From Scolanthus callimorphus (lineage: Eukaryota; Cnidaria; Anthozoa; Actiniaria; Edwardsiidae), in assembly GCA_033964015.1 (NCBI GenBank), contig CM066924.1, forward strand, positions 7,856,251-7,920,250: a stretch of DNA of 64,000 nucleotides. Direction: 5' to 3'. Position numbers and translations under genes: made by a program. Under the pieces are notes generated by a model. That model did not search any database, was not told the origin of the DNA, and worked only from the letters and a program-made list of their open reading frames with translations. Below, in pieces: positions 23,106 through 34,062 of this stretch. Position 1 is the stretch's first letter. The number at the start of each line of letters is the position of its first letter.

Positions 23106-23410
23106 GGCAATTCCAGAAAATATATGCACCCCGGGGACAGGTGGCACTTTGATCCCCCTTCCCATGCATCCAGAATTTCCAAAATGGCTTACACCACATG
23201 AATATAGAATTCCTGAGAGGTTAAACTACTGTAGCTTCCACCTTTGAAAACCCCCCATGCAGGCAGAATTCTGATTTTGAAAAACCCCCTCCCTCAGAAA
23301 AAAATCATACCTTCCCAATGGGTTAGATTTTGTAATTGCAGAGGGGCAGGGATGTCAAATGCCTTGTATGCCCATCCCGGAGTACATATATTTTCTGGAA
23401 TTGCCCAATG
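23106..23410. mobile_element. MITE ending GGCAATTCCAGAAAATATAT
   Basis: GGCAATTCCAGAAAATATAT at 23106 is mirrored by ATATATTTTCTGGAATTGCC at about 23387-23408. The interior is rich in CCCCCTTCCC and CAGAATTTCC phrases. A partial second copy of the interior (CATACCTTCCCAATGGGTTA through CAAATGCCTTGTATGCCC) lies at about 23615-23690, without the left end. Confidence 0.8.
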
Positions 23411-24189
23411 GTGGATACTGTATTCATCTCAAACTTAAACAGAAAGTCACTTAAATTGAAAGTCTCAAACTCACCTTATTTTTAAATTCACTACTTGTAA
23501 AGTTACTGTTACTGGTGTTTGACTTGGCTCATGAGGCCACTGGAACTTCCACTGTTTTGCTATCATGATAACTAAGTGATATGACTGTAGGTAACACCAA
23601 TGCATGATCTCAGAAAAAATTCATACCTTCCCAATGGGTTAGATTTTGTAATTGCAGAGGGGCAGGGATGTCAAATGCCTTGTATGCCCCATACAATTAT
23701 CAGAAGCTCTAGATGGATGGTGCCTTCTCTCAGAGACATGACATTTTATGATAATATATTTGATTACGTATTTATTTTCTATTGGGGAATGGTAGGGTAT
23801 TTTTTTTATGGAATCACACAATGCTGTACCAGTACATTTGCATATTTGAGCCCACATTGTGTTCCAAAACATTAAAAGCTAAAAATCAGGAGGGGTCGTC
23901 CAAATAAGCTATTTTATTTGTACTAGGGATGGACAAATGGTAATCTCTGCTGTAAAGGGGGAGAAGGATTTGTGCAACCGGGACATACCAGGAAAGTGGT
24001 TAAAGTATGCATCTCTACTTAGCAGTTACCATGGAGGGTTTCAGCCCTAATAATTTTCATCATTAGCATGTTTTTTTCTTCACATTTTTGCCAGTTCAGT
24101 GATTACAGTCAAAGTGGGCACTGGTGGGCCCCATTGAATTTATTATCTAATTCAATCTACAACTGCTCTACTTCTTAAAGCAAATTGGA
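23411..24189. other. Mostly unstructured, partial MITE copy
   Basis: Apart from the partial duplicate at about 23609-23690 described with the preceding MITE, I see only AT-rich sequence without coding or RNA features. Confidence 0.5.
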
Positions 24190-24322
24190 TCTCTGGCGCG
24201 GGTTGTTCAAAGGTGGATTAAATTTAAACCAGGTTTAGTTCTGAACAAAACCATCGAGTCACCATGGTAATTTAAATCCTGGATTAGTGCTAAACCACTT
24301 TCGAGCAACAGGACCCTGGAGG
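24190..24322. mobile_element. Short fold-back MITE
   Basis: GGGTTGTTCAAAGGTGGATTA on the left pairs imperfectly with TAAACCACTTTCGAGCAAC on the right, over a unit of about 130 bp that also contains the inner pair AACCAGGTTTAG and CTGGATTAGT. There is no coding content. Confidence 0.65.
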
Positions 24323-25284
24323 GCTTGTAATCTCGTGCCTTACAAGAATACTGATCAAAACAGACAAAAAGCAAATAAGATAAATACAACCTCTCTTGGT
24401 AAAAAATTCCTTGCAAGAACTCCAATCACAAAATGGTAGTGAAAGTTGAAATAGAAACCATCGTTTTGGACAGTATAGTACAAACACCTACTGACAGAAC
24501 TACGAACTGATGCAAAATTTGTAACCCTTATATGCTGTGGGGCCCTGGACTCGATCTGAGACCATAAATATTTATCGTGCAACGAAAATCATCTAAAAAA
24601 CCCCAACCAGCCCAACAAAACCGTTCAATACACTCCGAGGCTTATTAATCAAGATGAACCATGTTCATACAACAAAAGCAGCACAGAAGATTTTAAAAGC
24701 CAGAAATGTGGTCATTTTGAAAACCTGTTTTTGAATTCTATTCAATTATACACACCAATCATAGCCTTGGCTTTCCTGTGAGTTTATTCGGAGTTCCTTA
24801 TACACGGTTGATACAAAAGGTTAAAGGTAAGGATATTTTTGCGGATTCTTAACCGAGTGAATATCTGAATTTGAAAGCTTTTCCAATCTACAGCTACTTT
24901 ATTTACGGATAAAACTTTCGCAGTAAGGTCTATACTGCAGAGTTTCCTCTCGATTACTTTATAAAATTTAGCACAAAAGAATAAGCCACTCAGATAGGAT
25001 TTCAAGGCTAAGCATTTTACCTGTACAAGCAGCGATCATAAGAGCAGATGGCATTTGTTATAAATATAAGACAGAAAACTGGGATACAGTGGGAGGCTGA
25101 CAAAAAATCAAACATACCGCCTCGCTCGAAATTTTAAGCTAATGCTGGAACAACGGCCAGTCAGCTTCTCAAGTAAACAAAGATGGAGTTTATAAGCTTA
25201 ATTCAATTATGGAGACTGCAAAATGAAGCCAGAATTCAGGAAGTACTCACTCCACTCTGCTCCACTCGACTTGTTTATCAGGAC
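24323..25284. other. Spacer of inverted repeat, no gene seen
   Basis: AT-rich sequence with short open frames on the minus strand. I recognise no protein, RNA or repeat structure. Confidence 0.5.
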
Positions 25285-25922
25285 CGAGTAGATGGCTATT
25301 CTTCGAGCGTCGAAAATCACACTTAGGCAATGTTTTCCTTTCGTGTTTAACCAGGAACTGAAATGCACTTTGGGGTTGTCATTCCACACAAATAACTCGA
25401 CTTCTTTAGTACTGAAGTCCCATAAATGAACCGAACAAAACCCGCTTGTTTTTACATTTGCCCAGGCGCGCGAGTTCGTTTGATGACTTGTTTCCTCGGT
25501 CTTGCTCGTCGAATTCAGGTTCTCAGAGAGAAATGTACAGATTGCATCTTCGTACACATTCTATTCTTGCAAGTGATCCAGTCCGATTCTTGATAGTGGT
25601 ACAAAACAGAGCTCCAGCGGCAGAGAATCGCACTGCACTCTCGATTCCTCGTTCCCTCCGCCATGTTGTTTTGCTGGCTTCTACATCAATTGACGTCACA
25701 CATCCTTATTTGGAAACTTGAATTTTAATGTGATGCTAATTTATGTTAATGAGCTCTTCGCTCGCTTGAAAAATGTCGTCCTTGAGGCCTGTTTTCAACA
25801 GTGTAATAAAACATGTTCTTCTTTTTTAATATATCTTATATTTGCAGAATGCAACAACTATAGTCAATCTTCAAATTGGCGGCTTGGAATCAAGAAGTGA
25901 GATTTCGTTTCAGTGGCACTTA
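25285..25922. repeat. Large inverted repeat, right arm (about 640 bp)
   Basis: Reverse complement of 21817-22465. On the minus strand the frame with NSTSKTEETSHQTNSRAW is open slightly longer than in the left arm. At the inner edge both arms contain CCTAAGTGTGATTT or a close variant followed by divergent sequence. A direct extension beyond the right edge joins the mosaic repeat at 25.9 kb. Confidence 0.8.
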
Positions 25923-26092
25923 AAGTCATTTCTCAGTGAAATAAAATATTTGTTCAGATGGCTTAATGACAGGCGCAGAGTCTCGCCTGAGTCTCAAAAG
26001 ACCAAACAGTCGCGTTCCCTTTTAAAGTTATTTCTCAGTGAATAAAAAAAATTTGTTCAGATGGCTTAATAACAGGCACAGACAGCTTCATT
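25922..26092. repeat. Two-copy tandem duplication, about 100-bp unit
   Basis: TTTCTCAGTGAAATAAAATA, TTTGTTCAGATGGCTTAA and GACAGGCGCAGA at 25922-25980 recur as TTTCTCAGTGAATAAAAAAA, TTTGTTCAGATGGCTTAA and ACAGGCACAGACA at 26024-26092. The same phrase occurs once in copy A near 8650-8700. Confidence 0.8.
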
Positions 26093-27035
26093 TCATGTTT
26101 TACTTCTTAGATAATTGTAACGCGTTAATACGTTTTTGTTTTTCAAAACACAAAATTGAAATAAAATTCTAGAATATGTATAATTTTGTCTCACTAAGGT
26201 CTCCTAGATTTTTCATCATCGATTTTGTTTTTACAGTTTCGGGCAATGTATAGTATAGAAAATGCAATATATAGAAAATGGAAAATTATAATCACTTCTC
26301 ATCTAACGATTACATCCGTTGATGAAAATAATTTCAAGAGAGCCTGACTTTCATTAGCATCTTTTGCACCGACCAAAGCTCTCGGTGTGTTTTATTTACT
26401 CTAATCCTCCATTCTCGCATCATCTAAATACAGATGGTAGACCATCATTTCATTTTAGCACACTAAGGGTTCTTTATGACAAGGCCATGTATTTGTTTCA
26501 GATATTTGTTTAAGATATAATTTTCTTTGATTTTTTTTTATCAAACACAAGACTGCAAATCTTCAATTGAAATGTAATATTGAATTCAGCATGATGAGAG
26601 AAGTAATAAGCGTCGACAGAAATAATGTAAAAGCGATACAGACTAGGAATAAAAGAGACTTTAGTCAGACATCTATTGACTTCGGTGAAAAATAATTCCT
26701 AACTCAAAGTTGAGCAGAGCTGAAAGTGTCGTACAAAGGCCACTGAGGCCGCTGTAATACTTTAATACTACCGAAAAGGGTTTTAATACATTAGGTAAGT
26801 GGTAAGTGGTGAACATTTCCTGATCAAATTTCTCTTGAACATATTATGTAACGGACTGATCCTTTGATATCTCGATTTAACCAATGAGGTTTTATTGGGA
26901 TGAATGTTTTGTGTCAGTGGTCATTCAAAGTAAAATAGCGTCCAGGTATTATATTTGCTCTCAAATTTTGTTTACTTGCAAAGCGATTAATGCAAGGAAG
27001 ACATGTCGAAGCTAGTGTCAAACAGAAGAGCTATA
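26093..27035. repeat. Mosaic dispersed repeat, copy B (left part)
   Basis: Collinear with 8700-9796 of copy A with moderate divergence and many small indels; shared landmarks are GATGAAAATAATTTCAAGAG, CATGATGAGAGAAGTAATAA and GACATGTCGAAGCTAGTGT. It lacks the 78-bp hammerhead-like insertion of copy A. Its right end is interrupted by the insertion at 27036 and resumes at 30180. Confidence 0.8.
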
Positions 27036-27078
27036 GCTTGTAAGAAATTTATCCAGTCAGTTGTCCCTGGAAAGCCAG

Positions 27079-27280
27079 TGTATAATATTAGTCCAGTCAT
27101 CCAGTGAAATTTTGATGGTCGAAGTTGAACAAATTGCAACAGAATTTCTGTCTCTGCCAAATGAAAGCTAGTAGTCAACTTACTAACATACTAAAAGTTC
27201 CCCAAAATTCCTGCGGTGGAACATGCTAAAATTAAGGGGTAAATATTTGAAGAATATACCACAGGGTACCCGCGTCGAGA
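27079..27280. repeat. Inverted arm pairing with 29586-29775
   Basis: TCCCCAAAATTCCTG, GGAACATGCTAAAATTAAGG and GAAGAATATACCACAGGGTA here return as their complement at 29586-29775 (TACCCTGTGGTATATTCTTC and so on). Arms are about 190 bp with scattered differences; the spacer is about 2.3 kb. Confidence 0.8.
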
Positions 27281-27629
27281 AATTGCTTAACTAATGCTTA
27301 AGTCACAAAATAACGTTGTGTTTTCATTGCAAACAGCTCAAGGCAATCAAATAAAATGTGAAGGCTCTGAAAACTTGCAATTGTAAAATTAAATGTAATA
27401 GTAACGTTTTTAGCATTATATTTACGGCCTAAACGAAGCAAGAACGCCTGGCGTTTTCCTTGTTGCTGTAAACGCAAGGACCCTCAACACGCTACAAGTC
27501 TTTTTCTCCACAATTTCCCGACAACTTCTAGCTTCAATAAGAGCAGAAGATTTATTGAAAAACATAATTTTGATATCGGTATGCTCCTCGGGCGGCGAAA
27601 CTCATATCACCAAAACAAAAAGAAAAGGC
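27281..27629. other. Spacer, no feature recognised
   Basis: AT-rich sequence between the inverted arm and the nested TAA-flanked MITE; nothing recognised. Confidence 0.45.
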
Positions 27630-27632
27630 TAA

Positions 27633-27897
27633 GGCGGTGATTACATGAGACCGGTACGAACTCAGAGCGATCTGAGTTCGTATCGGCTCTCTTACATTTC
27701 TTTGCATGCGTTTACATGAGGCCTGTCTGAAAAAAAGTCCTTACCGGCACGAGTTCATTCCGGTTGCTGACCCGACACGAACGACTTTCGAGTCTGTACC
27801 GGTCTCACGTAAACAGGATCAAAAAGGTGGTGTTTACATGAGACCGGTATGATCTCAGATCGCTCTGAGTTCGTAGCGGTCTCATGTAATCACCGCC
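27633..27897. mobile_element. 265-bp MITE with TAA TSD (PIF/Harbinger-like)
   Basis: The ends GGCGGTGATTACATGAGACC and GGTCTCATGTAATCACCGCC are perfect inverted repeats over 20 bp, and the pairing extends through ACCGGTACGAACTCAGA variants. It is flanked by TAA at 27630-27632 and 27898-27900. A TAA (TWA) duplication with GG-starting ends fits PIF/Harbinger-derived MITEs. The interior repeats the CCGGTACGAACTC phrase in both orientations. Confidence 0.88.
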
Positions 27898-29585
27898 TAA
27901 GATATCAGGCCGTAGCTGGCGTTTTTGTGTTTTCGGATTTTTTTTTTTTTTCATTCGCAAGCGCAATGTTTTTATATGCAAGCGCTTTCAACTACTTTGG
28001 CGTTTACACCGCTTACAGATAACATTGCACTCCCGAGTAAAAAAAAAGTCCGAAAAAGGACCTTATCACACTCGACCAGGCTTGCAACATCGGCGCTAAC
28101 GGATAAAAAAAACAGTGCGTTCATCGTAAAATAAAACTCTAAAAAGAGCACACACCAAAATAGGCCAGCTACACAGGCCAGGCCGTCTCGAACATGACAC
28201 AAATGTTTGCTTGGAACACTGAATAACTGGCCAGGATTGCAAAATGGAAAAAGAACTTCATCATTCGTCATCGTGTCATTTCCTATTCCGAGGGTTGGAG
28301 AACAGTTGAGAACACACCGGCCCGCTTATCGCCTTGCCGCCTTTATGAAACGGAGGAATTATTAGAGAACTGAGAGATAGGTTGCACGTCTTCCAGACAT
28401 AAAACCACCGATGCTTTTTTCTTTACGTGTTTTCTGCATCCTCGCTGGGTGGCGAATCCTTTTAAAATTTGTCGCATACATAACATTAACAACAAACCCA
28501 CACCGACACACACAGAAGAAAAAAAACGTAATACACTTGTAGGCCCGTAGTAACAGCTACAAAACGTGAAATTCTAAAAAAGCAAAAAAAACATTGATAA
28601 AAAAAAAGAAATCTTCATATCCAGGAGGCGTGGTGTGTTTCCTGCACAGAGGAAAGGAAGACCTAAGATATTCTAGGTAGCTCCACTCTTAATCCTTTCA
28701 ACTTTTTCTAACAACCCAAAAGCCTGTGGGCACCAGTGGGATGCATAACCCAACGCTGGGCGCATTGCCACCAGATAAAGGGTGCGACGAGTTCGTGAGC
28801 TACCAAAGGCACTTACACTTGCACTTACGCTATCGATCCGATCGATCTACGACCCAACAAGGTGCAGTTGCCGTGGCGTCGCATTGCATACAGAATAGAA
28901 AACACAGGTGTTGCGACAAGAGGTGGAAGGAAAATCGTCTGGTCTGTTTGATGTCTAAAGTGGGACGATCGAGGGACAAAAGAAGCATTCAGAATGGCTA
29001 CCAATCCCTAATGCCGCAAGCCACGCGGGAACGAATATTGGAGCTAAATCCGTGCCGCCTTTACATTCAGATGTAGCTACAAACAGATACTATCCATATA
29101 CCTGCTCAAGCCTTCACCAAGAAAAGCGGAAGAGCTCACGAAGTACTCATGTAAAAGCGTGGTAAACTAAGCTCAGTGTAGGAGAAAATTGTATGCGGCA
29201 ATTTAAATGAATTTCCGCGCGTTTATTTATTTCTGCTGCAAGAAATGATCGGCCGACTAAAATGTGATGAATACCTACACGTAAGCATAACTGATAAGTC
29301 TAATAACACAAAAGAAGCGCAGAACATCAGCCATTAGAAGTATATTGGCAAAAAGACGAGAAAGAGTCGATTAAGAACGTAGCGAATTCCCGTGCTCACA
29401 AAACTACCAGGCGTTCCTTGCTTAAAGGAAGGAAATGTGTCCGTGGTCAAAATAACGACTTTTTTTGTTGAAGATTATTCGAAAACAAGTTTGTTTTAGT
29501 ACAAATATGCAGCAAGACTCTTTCAAGTTCCACAAAAGTATAACAACATTTATTTTCAAGGTTTAGAAAATTGTTTTGCAGTTTC
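27898..29585. other. Interior of 3.1 kb insertion, no gene confirmed
   Basis: A 116-codon open frame at 28726-29076 (plus) contains QRHLHLHLRYRSDRST and LELNCRLYIQ-like text but matches nothing I know, and its start has no supporting context. Runs of A and AT-rich DNA dominate the rest. No RNA gene seen. Confidence 0.45.
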
Positions 29586-29775
29586 TGTGACTCGGGTACC
29601 CTGTGGTATATTCTTCAAATATTTACCCCTTAATTTGAGCATGTTCCACCTCAGGAATTTTGGGGAACTTTTGCTATGTTAGTAAGTTGACTACTAGCTT
29701 TCATTTGGCAGAGACAAAAATTCTGTTGCAATTAGTTCAAGTTCGAACCGCAGGATGACTGGACTATATGGTAAA
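29586..29775. repeat. Inverted arm pairing with 27079-27280
   Basis: Right-hand partner of the inverted arm at 27079-27280, beginning GACTCGGGTACCCTGTGGTA and ending near GGATGACTGGACTAT. The two copies differ by scattered substitutions (for example AACTTTTGCTATGTTAG against AACTTTTAGTATGTTAG read in the same sense). Confidence 0.8.
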
Positions 29776-29940
29776 TAGTCGTCTTTCTAATGTTAATTCA
29801 AACTACAACTTTAGATCAGGAAGGGAGTTCAACGTGAAACTAACACACACTGATCATTTTGCAAACTTTCTAACGCATAAGTTTGCTCGCCACTTGAACA
29901 TCAACACGGACACAGACTAGCTGCATGTATTTAGTTCATA

Positions 29941-30076
29941 CTAGTCCAATACTCTGTCAAATTTATGCATGGTATTGTTCTCCTCCATTGTATTGCCTCG
30001 TTCTATAATACACTCCATTGCACTCCATTGTTTTAGACAATGCCTTGCATAAATTTGTCAGTGTATTGGACAACCC
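29941..30076. mobile_element. Short fold-back element
   Basis: AGTCCAATACTCTGTCAAAT on the left is mirrored by ATTTGTCAGTGTATTGGAC on the right, with further pairing around TTATGCATGGTATTG and CAATGCCTTGCATAA. The loop holds the phrase CTCCATTG repeated four times. Confidence 0.75.
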
Positions 30077-30314
30077 TCATTTAATTTGTAATATTATAGC
30101 TACTGACCATACTTGTAATTCAGCTCTAAGCTGCAAAAAGTATAATAAACATATTTATTATTACTTATTATTATTAGATAGAGCTATATAGCCGTAATCT
30201 TGAGGGCCATTCCTTCTAATGAAGGCTTCCGATTCAGCTCTTCTGAATGTTTTTATCTTTTTCCAACAATAGACTCATCTCTCATTATCTCTCTGTCTTT
30301 GTCTTATACACATT

Positions 30315-32510
30315 AGAGTTTTTCTGTATCCTCTGTGCTAAAGTGTGAAAGACAGAGGGTCTGTGCTATTATGCAAATGCCTCGATCTTTTGTTCGCTTA
30401 ATTGTGGCGAACTATTGTGATCACTCGTGCATAACGTCTTGATTCTCAGATTCCCCCAAAAAAAATTTGAGCAAGCCTCTGACCTAGAATAAAAATATCG
30501 CGCAAGCAAAGCTGGTGGCGAAAAAGAATCGAGCAAGCTCACTCTTAAACTCTCTCCTGATTACTATTTTTTAGGGAACCTGATGACTTTATAAATATAA
30601 TGTTTTTTTGGTCGGCGCGCGATGCGCGCTTGCCAAGTGTCTTAGCATTCTGTTCAAAATTGAAGTAAATTTACTGTCAGGAAATGGTAAATAAAGGTTT
30701 ACTTACTTTCAACTGATACGTCCAAAATTGCAGCAGCTTCGCGCGCATAAAAGGCGGATCGGTTGTGGTGTAGTATTTACAAACTAAAATTGTACTGGAC
30801 TATGATTAATAATTGGAAAGTTTTCGTGGAAAGTTTCCTGCCTGACGGCGTCTTGAATATATAGCCAAGCCTTTGTTTAGTTAGAAGGAAAATAAAACTT
30901 TACAAAGCGGTCCGGTGAGCAAAAAACCGAACTGTTCCGGATGCTATAAACATACCAATTTCGCGACATGCTAACATAGCTGGAGAGCTTGAAATCGTAC
31001 TTTATTGAAGTGATCAACTGTCGTTTTGTCGGCGAAATTAAATTTAAGTAATTCTCAAACCCCAAAAAGACAAATACAGGAAAAAAATCGAGCACAGTCA
31101 CGTTCTAGGAAAAAAAATCGGGCAGCAAAACTGGACGCGAAAAATGTCGTGCCAAAAGAAAAGAAATTTAGCCTTAAGATGAAGAAGTCTGGGTATGGGA
31201 TGGAATACCGTACCAACGTAATGAAGTCGGCTCTGAAATGTTGGGACCGAAAGCAGAAACAACAAGAGGAAGGTGAGAGACCCATATACAGAGAAAGAGG
31301 ATGGAGGAAAGAGAATAGAGAAGTTGAGAAAGAGAGGGGGAGATAGGAGTGGTACAAGAAGGGAAGAAAGGGCAAGAACTATGAGTTGATCATGAACAAC
31401 AGAGAGACCAAGAAGACAGAAAACGCAGATCGTATGAATAATGAAGCTTCGGAAGAATTATGCGATATCCAGCCACCAGGCCCAAGTGCCCCCCGCCGAG
31501 ATTCCATCATCACTAGACTCTATTTACCCAGTTGACGGGTCTAATCATGCGCCGTACGTAGCGAATTAGAGAAAATCCGACGCCATCCTTTGTTTTTAAA
31601 TTCTGAACGGCTCATGATAAGACAGGAGGCTGAACGTATGATTGAAAGTCATGTTCCTGTTTATTTGAAGGGCGCGGACTAAACATGTACCCGCCACCGT
31701 GACAAGACAATTTTAATTTTTTCAAAAGCGTTGGATGACAATTTACAGATAAAATTAATGTAACGTAACATAATTACTTTGATTTTCTAGAATTAAAATT
31801 ATTTGCCTTTTGCCTGTTTTCACATTTCAGGACCGGTAAAATCCTCGATCTCGCCTGTAGAACAATCCCTGTTAAACTCACCCTGTTAGGGGGCGGTTTA
31901 TTTGAATTGTGACCGTCCAGACAGCATTGGGATACTGTTGAAATTCGTTTCTCTGCCTTTCCCATCCATTTTCGTCTATCCATCTACGTACCGATGAAAA
32001 TAATGTTGGTATCAAATAGGGATGATCGCGTAGATCGTATCGCTGACATTACTGAGTAATATGCCAAATTGCTGGCTGCAATTCGTTAGCCAAAAGAAGC
32101 AGAGTAAAACTCTATCATGAAAACAAAGCGAATATAGTCTTGTGCGTCTTTCACGCCTTCTAGGATTCAGTGGGTCCCATACGCGCGCCTCGACATCTAC
32201 TCTTATACTACCGAAATAACTAAACTGCCGGCACCCTCGAAAATTCGATCGATCGTTTGTCAGTTTCGGTTCGCTCGTCTGGCTGTTTTGATCGATCCAA
32301 ATGGTCACGTGACATTTAAATTTTGTATCAAACAATGGAAAAAGCGTGTTAGGGTCTTTTTGTTATCTCGCCGCCGCATATTGAATAATGATTTCAACGC
32401 TTGGAAGTTTAATTACTTGTTACACCAATTAGCTCCATTCAAAATATGTTAATGTGCTCAGTCACTGAATCACAGAGGCCTCTGAAAAACAGAGGATACA
32501 GAAAAACTCT
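30315..32510. mobile_element. 2.2 kb TIR element with ATT TSD
   Basis: The ends AGAGTTTTTCTGTATCCTCTGT (22 bp; 30315-30336 and complement at 32489-32510) are perfect inverted repeats. The flanks repeat ATT (30312-30314 and 32511-32513). Two paralogues of the unoccupied target exist in the window: ACACATTAGTTAAGAACC at about 33271 and its complement near 36588-36605. The interior has one basic, Arg- and Lys-rich open frame (31026-31346) but no recognised transposase. The superfamily is left open: a 3-bp duplication fits PIF/Harbinger or CACTA, but the AGAG terminus is typical of neither. Confidence 0.82.
31026..31346 (+). CDS. Unrecognised basic open frame inside TIR element
   Basis: A 106-codon frame, very rich in Lys, Arg, Glu and Gln. 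It starts with MSAKLNLSNSQTPKRQIQEK, contains KKSGYGMEYRTNVMKSALKC near residues 53-72 and ends in a charged tail with RERGWRKENREVEKERGR. The composition suggests a nuclear or nucleic-acid-binding protein, but no domain is recognised. After a stop, purine-rich sequence continues with coding-like text to about 31540, so this may be the first part of a broken longer gene of the element. The start codon has no independent support. Low confidence that it is translated. Confidence 0.3.
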   Translation: MSAKLNLSNSQTPKRQIQEKNRAQSRSRKKNRAAKLDAKNVVPKEKKFSLKMKKSGYGMEYRTNVMKSALKCWDRKQKQQEEGERPIYRERGWRKENREVEKERGR

Positions 32511-32802
32511 ATTAGTTACGAACCAAGTTAATGAGGAAACTAAGTGCGCGCTTGCGCATTACGTTCAAGCACCAATTTAATTGATTCAAGAGACAAATTA
32601 GTATTCAACTTTAGACGGGAGACTAAAACGAAGCATAGCAACACCACTGAGAGCATTTGTTTTTTCCTTTATATTTCACTGCACCAGAAATAATGGCGCC
32701 TTTTAATCATTCAAACAATATGAAGAAAGATGACAATATCCCATGCAATGGACAGTTTAAAGAACGACAATTCGTAGGATGAATAATTTTGCTCAAAGCA
32801 TT
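32511..32802. repeat. Repeat unit duplicated at 33278-33573
   Basis: From AGTTACGAACCAAGTTAATG to GAATAATTTTGCTCAAAGCA this stretch is almost identical to 33278-33573. It lies just outside the left arm of the large inverted repeat, whereas the second copy lies inside the arm; a third, inverted copy is at 36300-36600. Very few substitutions separate them. Confidence 0.85.
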
Positions 32803-34062
32803 GCTAGTCCATTCTATAAGCTTTCCAACGATATATAGGTTGACATGTTTTGGTTAAACTAAGGACGTGTATGATTGTTTTCCCGAGGACGTGCCGCGAA
32901 GATTCTCAGTAAGTTTAACGAGCTGGGAGACCATCCGCCTCTCTTGGTAAGTTTTTAGTTCATAGTTTGTCAAATAGGGAAAATTCTTTGTAGTGACGTA
33001 ATCTTTCGAGCATGCGTTGTAGAAATTGTAGCAACAGGATGTCGTTGTCATACGCAGTCGTGGTCAAACTGTTTTTAAGGAAAACCTGTAACATTTTTAT
33101 AATTGATGTGAATGTGAAAGAACAGGCCAAGAACTCAGTCATGTGAAAAGTATAACGTTTTTGCTGATTACCTATAACCATGACATTTCCACCCAGAACA
33201 GCTTACTTGAATTGTCATGGAATTTCCATTTCCCATGGGTTTTTGTCTGGCGAAAACGCTGAGTTGTATAACACATTAGTTAAGAACCAAGTTAATGAGG
33301 AAACTAAGTGCGCGCTTGCGCATTACGTTCAAGCACCAATTTAATTGATTCAAGAGACAAATTAGTATTCAACTTTAGACGGGAGACTAAAACGAAGCAT
33401 AGCAACACGACTGAGAGCATTTGTTTTTTCCTTTATATTTCCCTGCACCAGAAATAATGGCGCCTTTTAATCATTCTGACATTATGAAGAAAGATGACAA
33501 TATCCCATGCAATGGACAGTTTAAAGATCGACAATTCGTAGGATGAATAATTTTGCTCAAAGCGTTGCTATGCAAATCAGTGTTATCTGGAAAAACTTCA
33601 AAGCGCGTGCAAACTTCTTCCGCAATTTATGACTTATTCGGCATTTTCCCAACGAAATGAAACCTCACACAACTGTTATCAATGTTTCCTTGAGATTATG
33701 TACTATAATGAATTTTAATCCGGTACGGTTTTAACATATAATTTCACAAGTTTTGATACCCACTTCATCTCAAAAGTTCCACATGAATAGGCTTATTGTC
33801 ATGTTATTGCTCCATAATAGTGCTTGATAAATTTGAAAACATTAATATGCTTGCATCTTAAATGCATTTCACTAACTGGAAATTTAATCAGAAAGTAAGC
33901 TGGTTATTTGTGCTCGCGATTTGGTGTTTCTTTTGTAATGTATAGACTGCAAATGCACTCACGTTCAAGAATGCTACACGTACACAGTGACGCGCGCCCG
34001 GATTCAATTGAAAATCAAACGCAACACTCAAAATTCGCGTTCTAAATAAATAAATTCAACTC
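32803..34062. repeat. 1.26 kb inverted repeat, left arm
   Basis: Reverse complement of 35807-37059, nearly identical throughout (few substitutions per hundred bases, small indels such as a 10-bp difference near 32920). Outer end GCTAGTCCATTCTATAAGCT; inner end TAAATAAATAAATTCAACTC. There is no coding region in the arm. Arms this long and similar, with a 1.74 kb spacer, could form a large cruciform or reflect a fold-back transposon. Confidence 0.9.

Larger units (their letters stand above)
27036..30179. mobile_element. 3.1 kb insertion with 9-bp TSD and TTA-rich tail
   Basis: Copy A reads uninterrupted through AGAGCTATATAGCCG (9788 onward). Here AGAGCTATA at 27027-27035 is duplicated at 30180-30188, with 3144 bp between. 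The right end has AATAAA and a TTATTATTA tail, which fits a non-LTR retrotransposon 3' end on the plus strand. The interior, however, has inverted arms (27079-27280 against 29586-29775) and a nested MITE and has no recognisable reverse transcriptase. It could be a composite or a LINE copy that swallowed other elements. Confidence 0.65.

Noticed and set aside
28726..29076. 116-codon plus-strand frame as a gene
   Set aside because: No domain, no supporting start context, and it lies inside a transposon-like insertion next to A-rich tracts.
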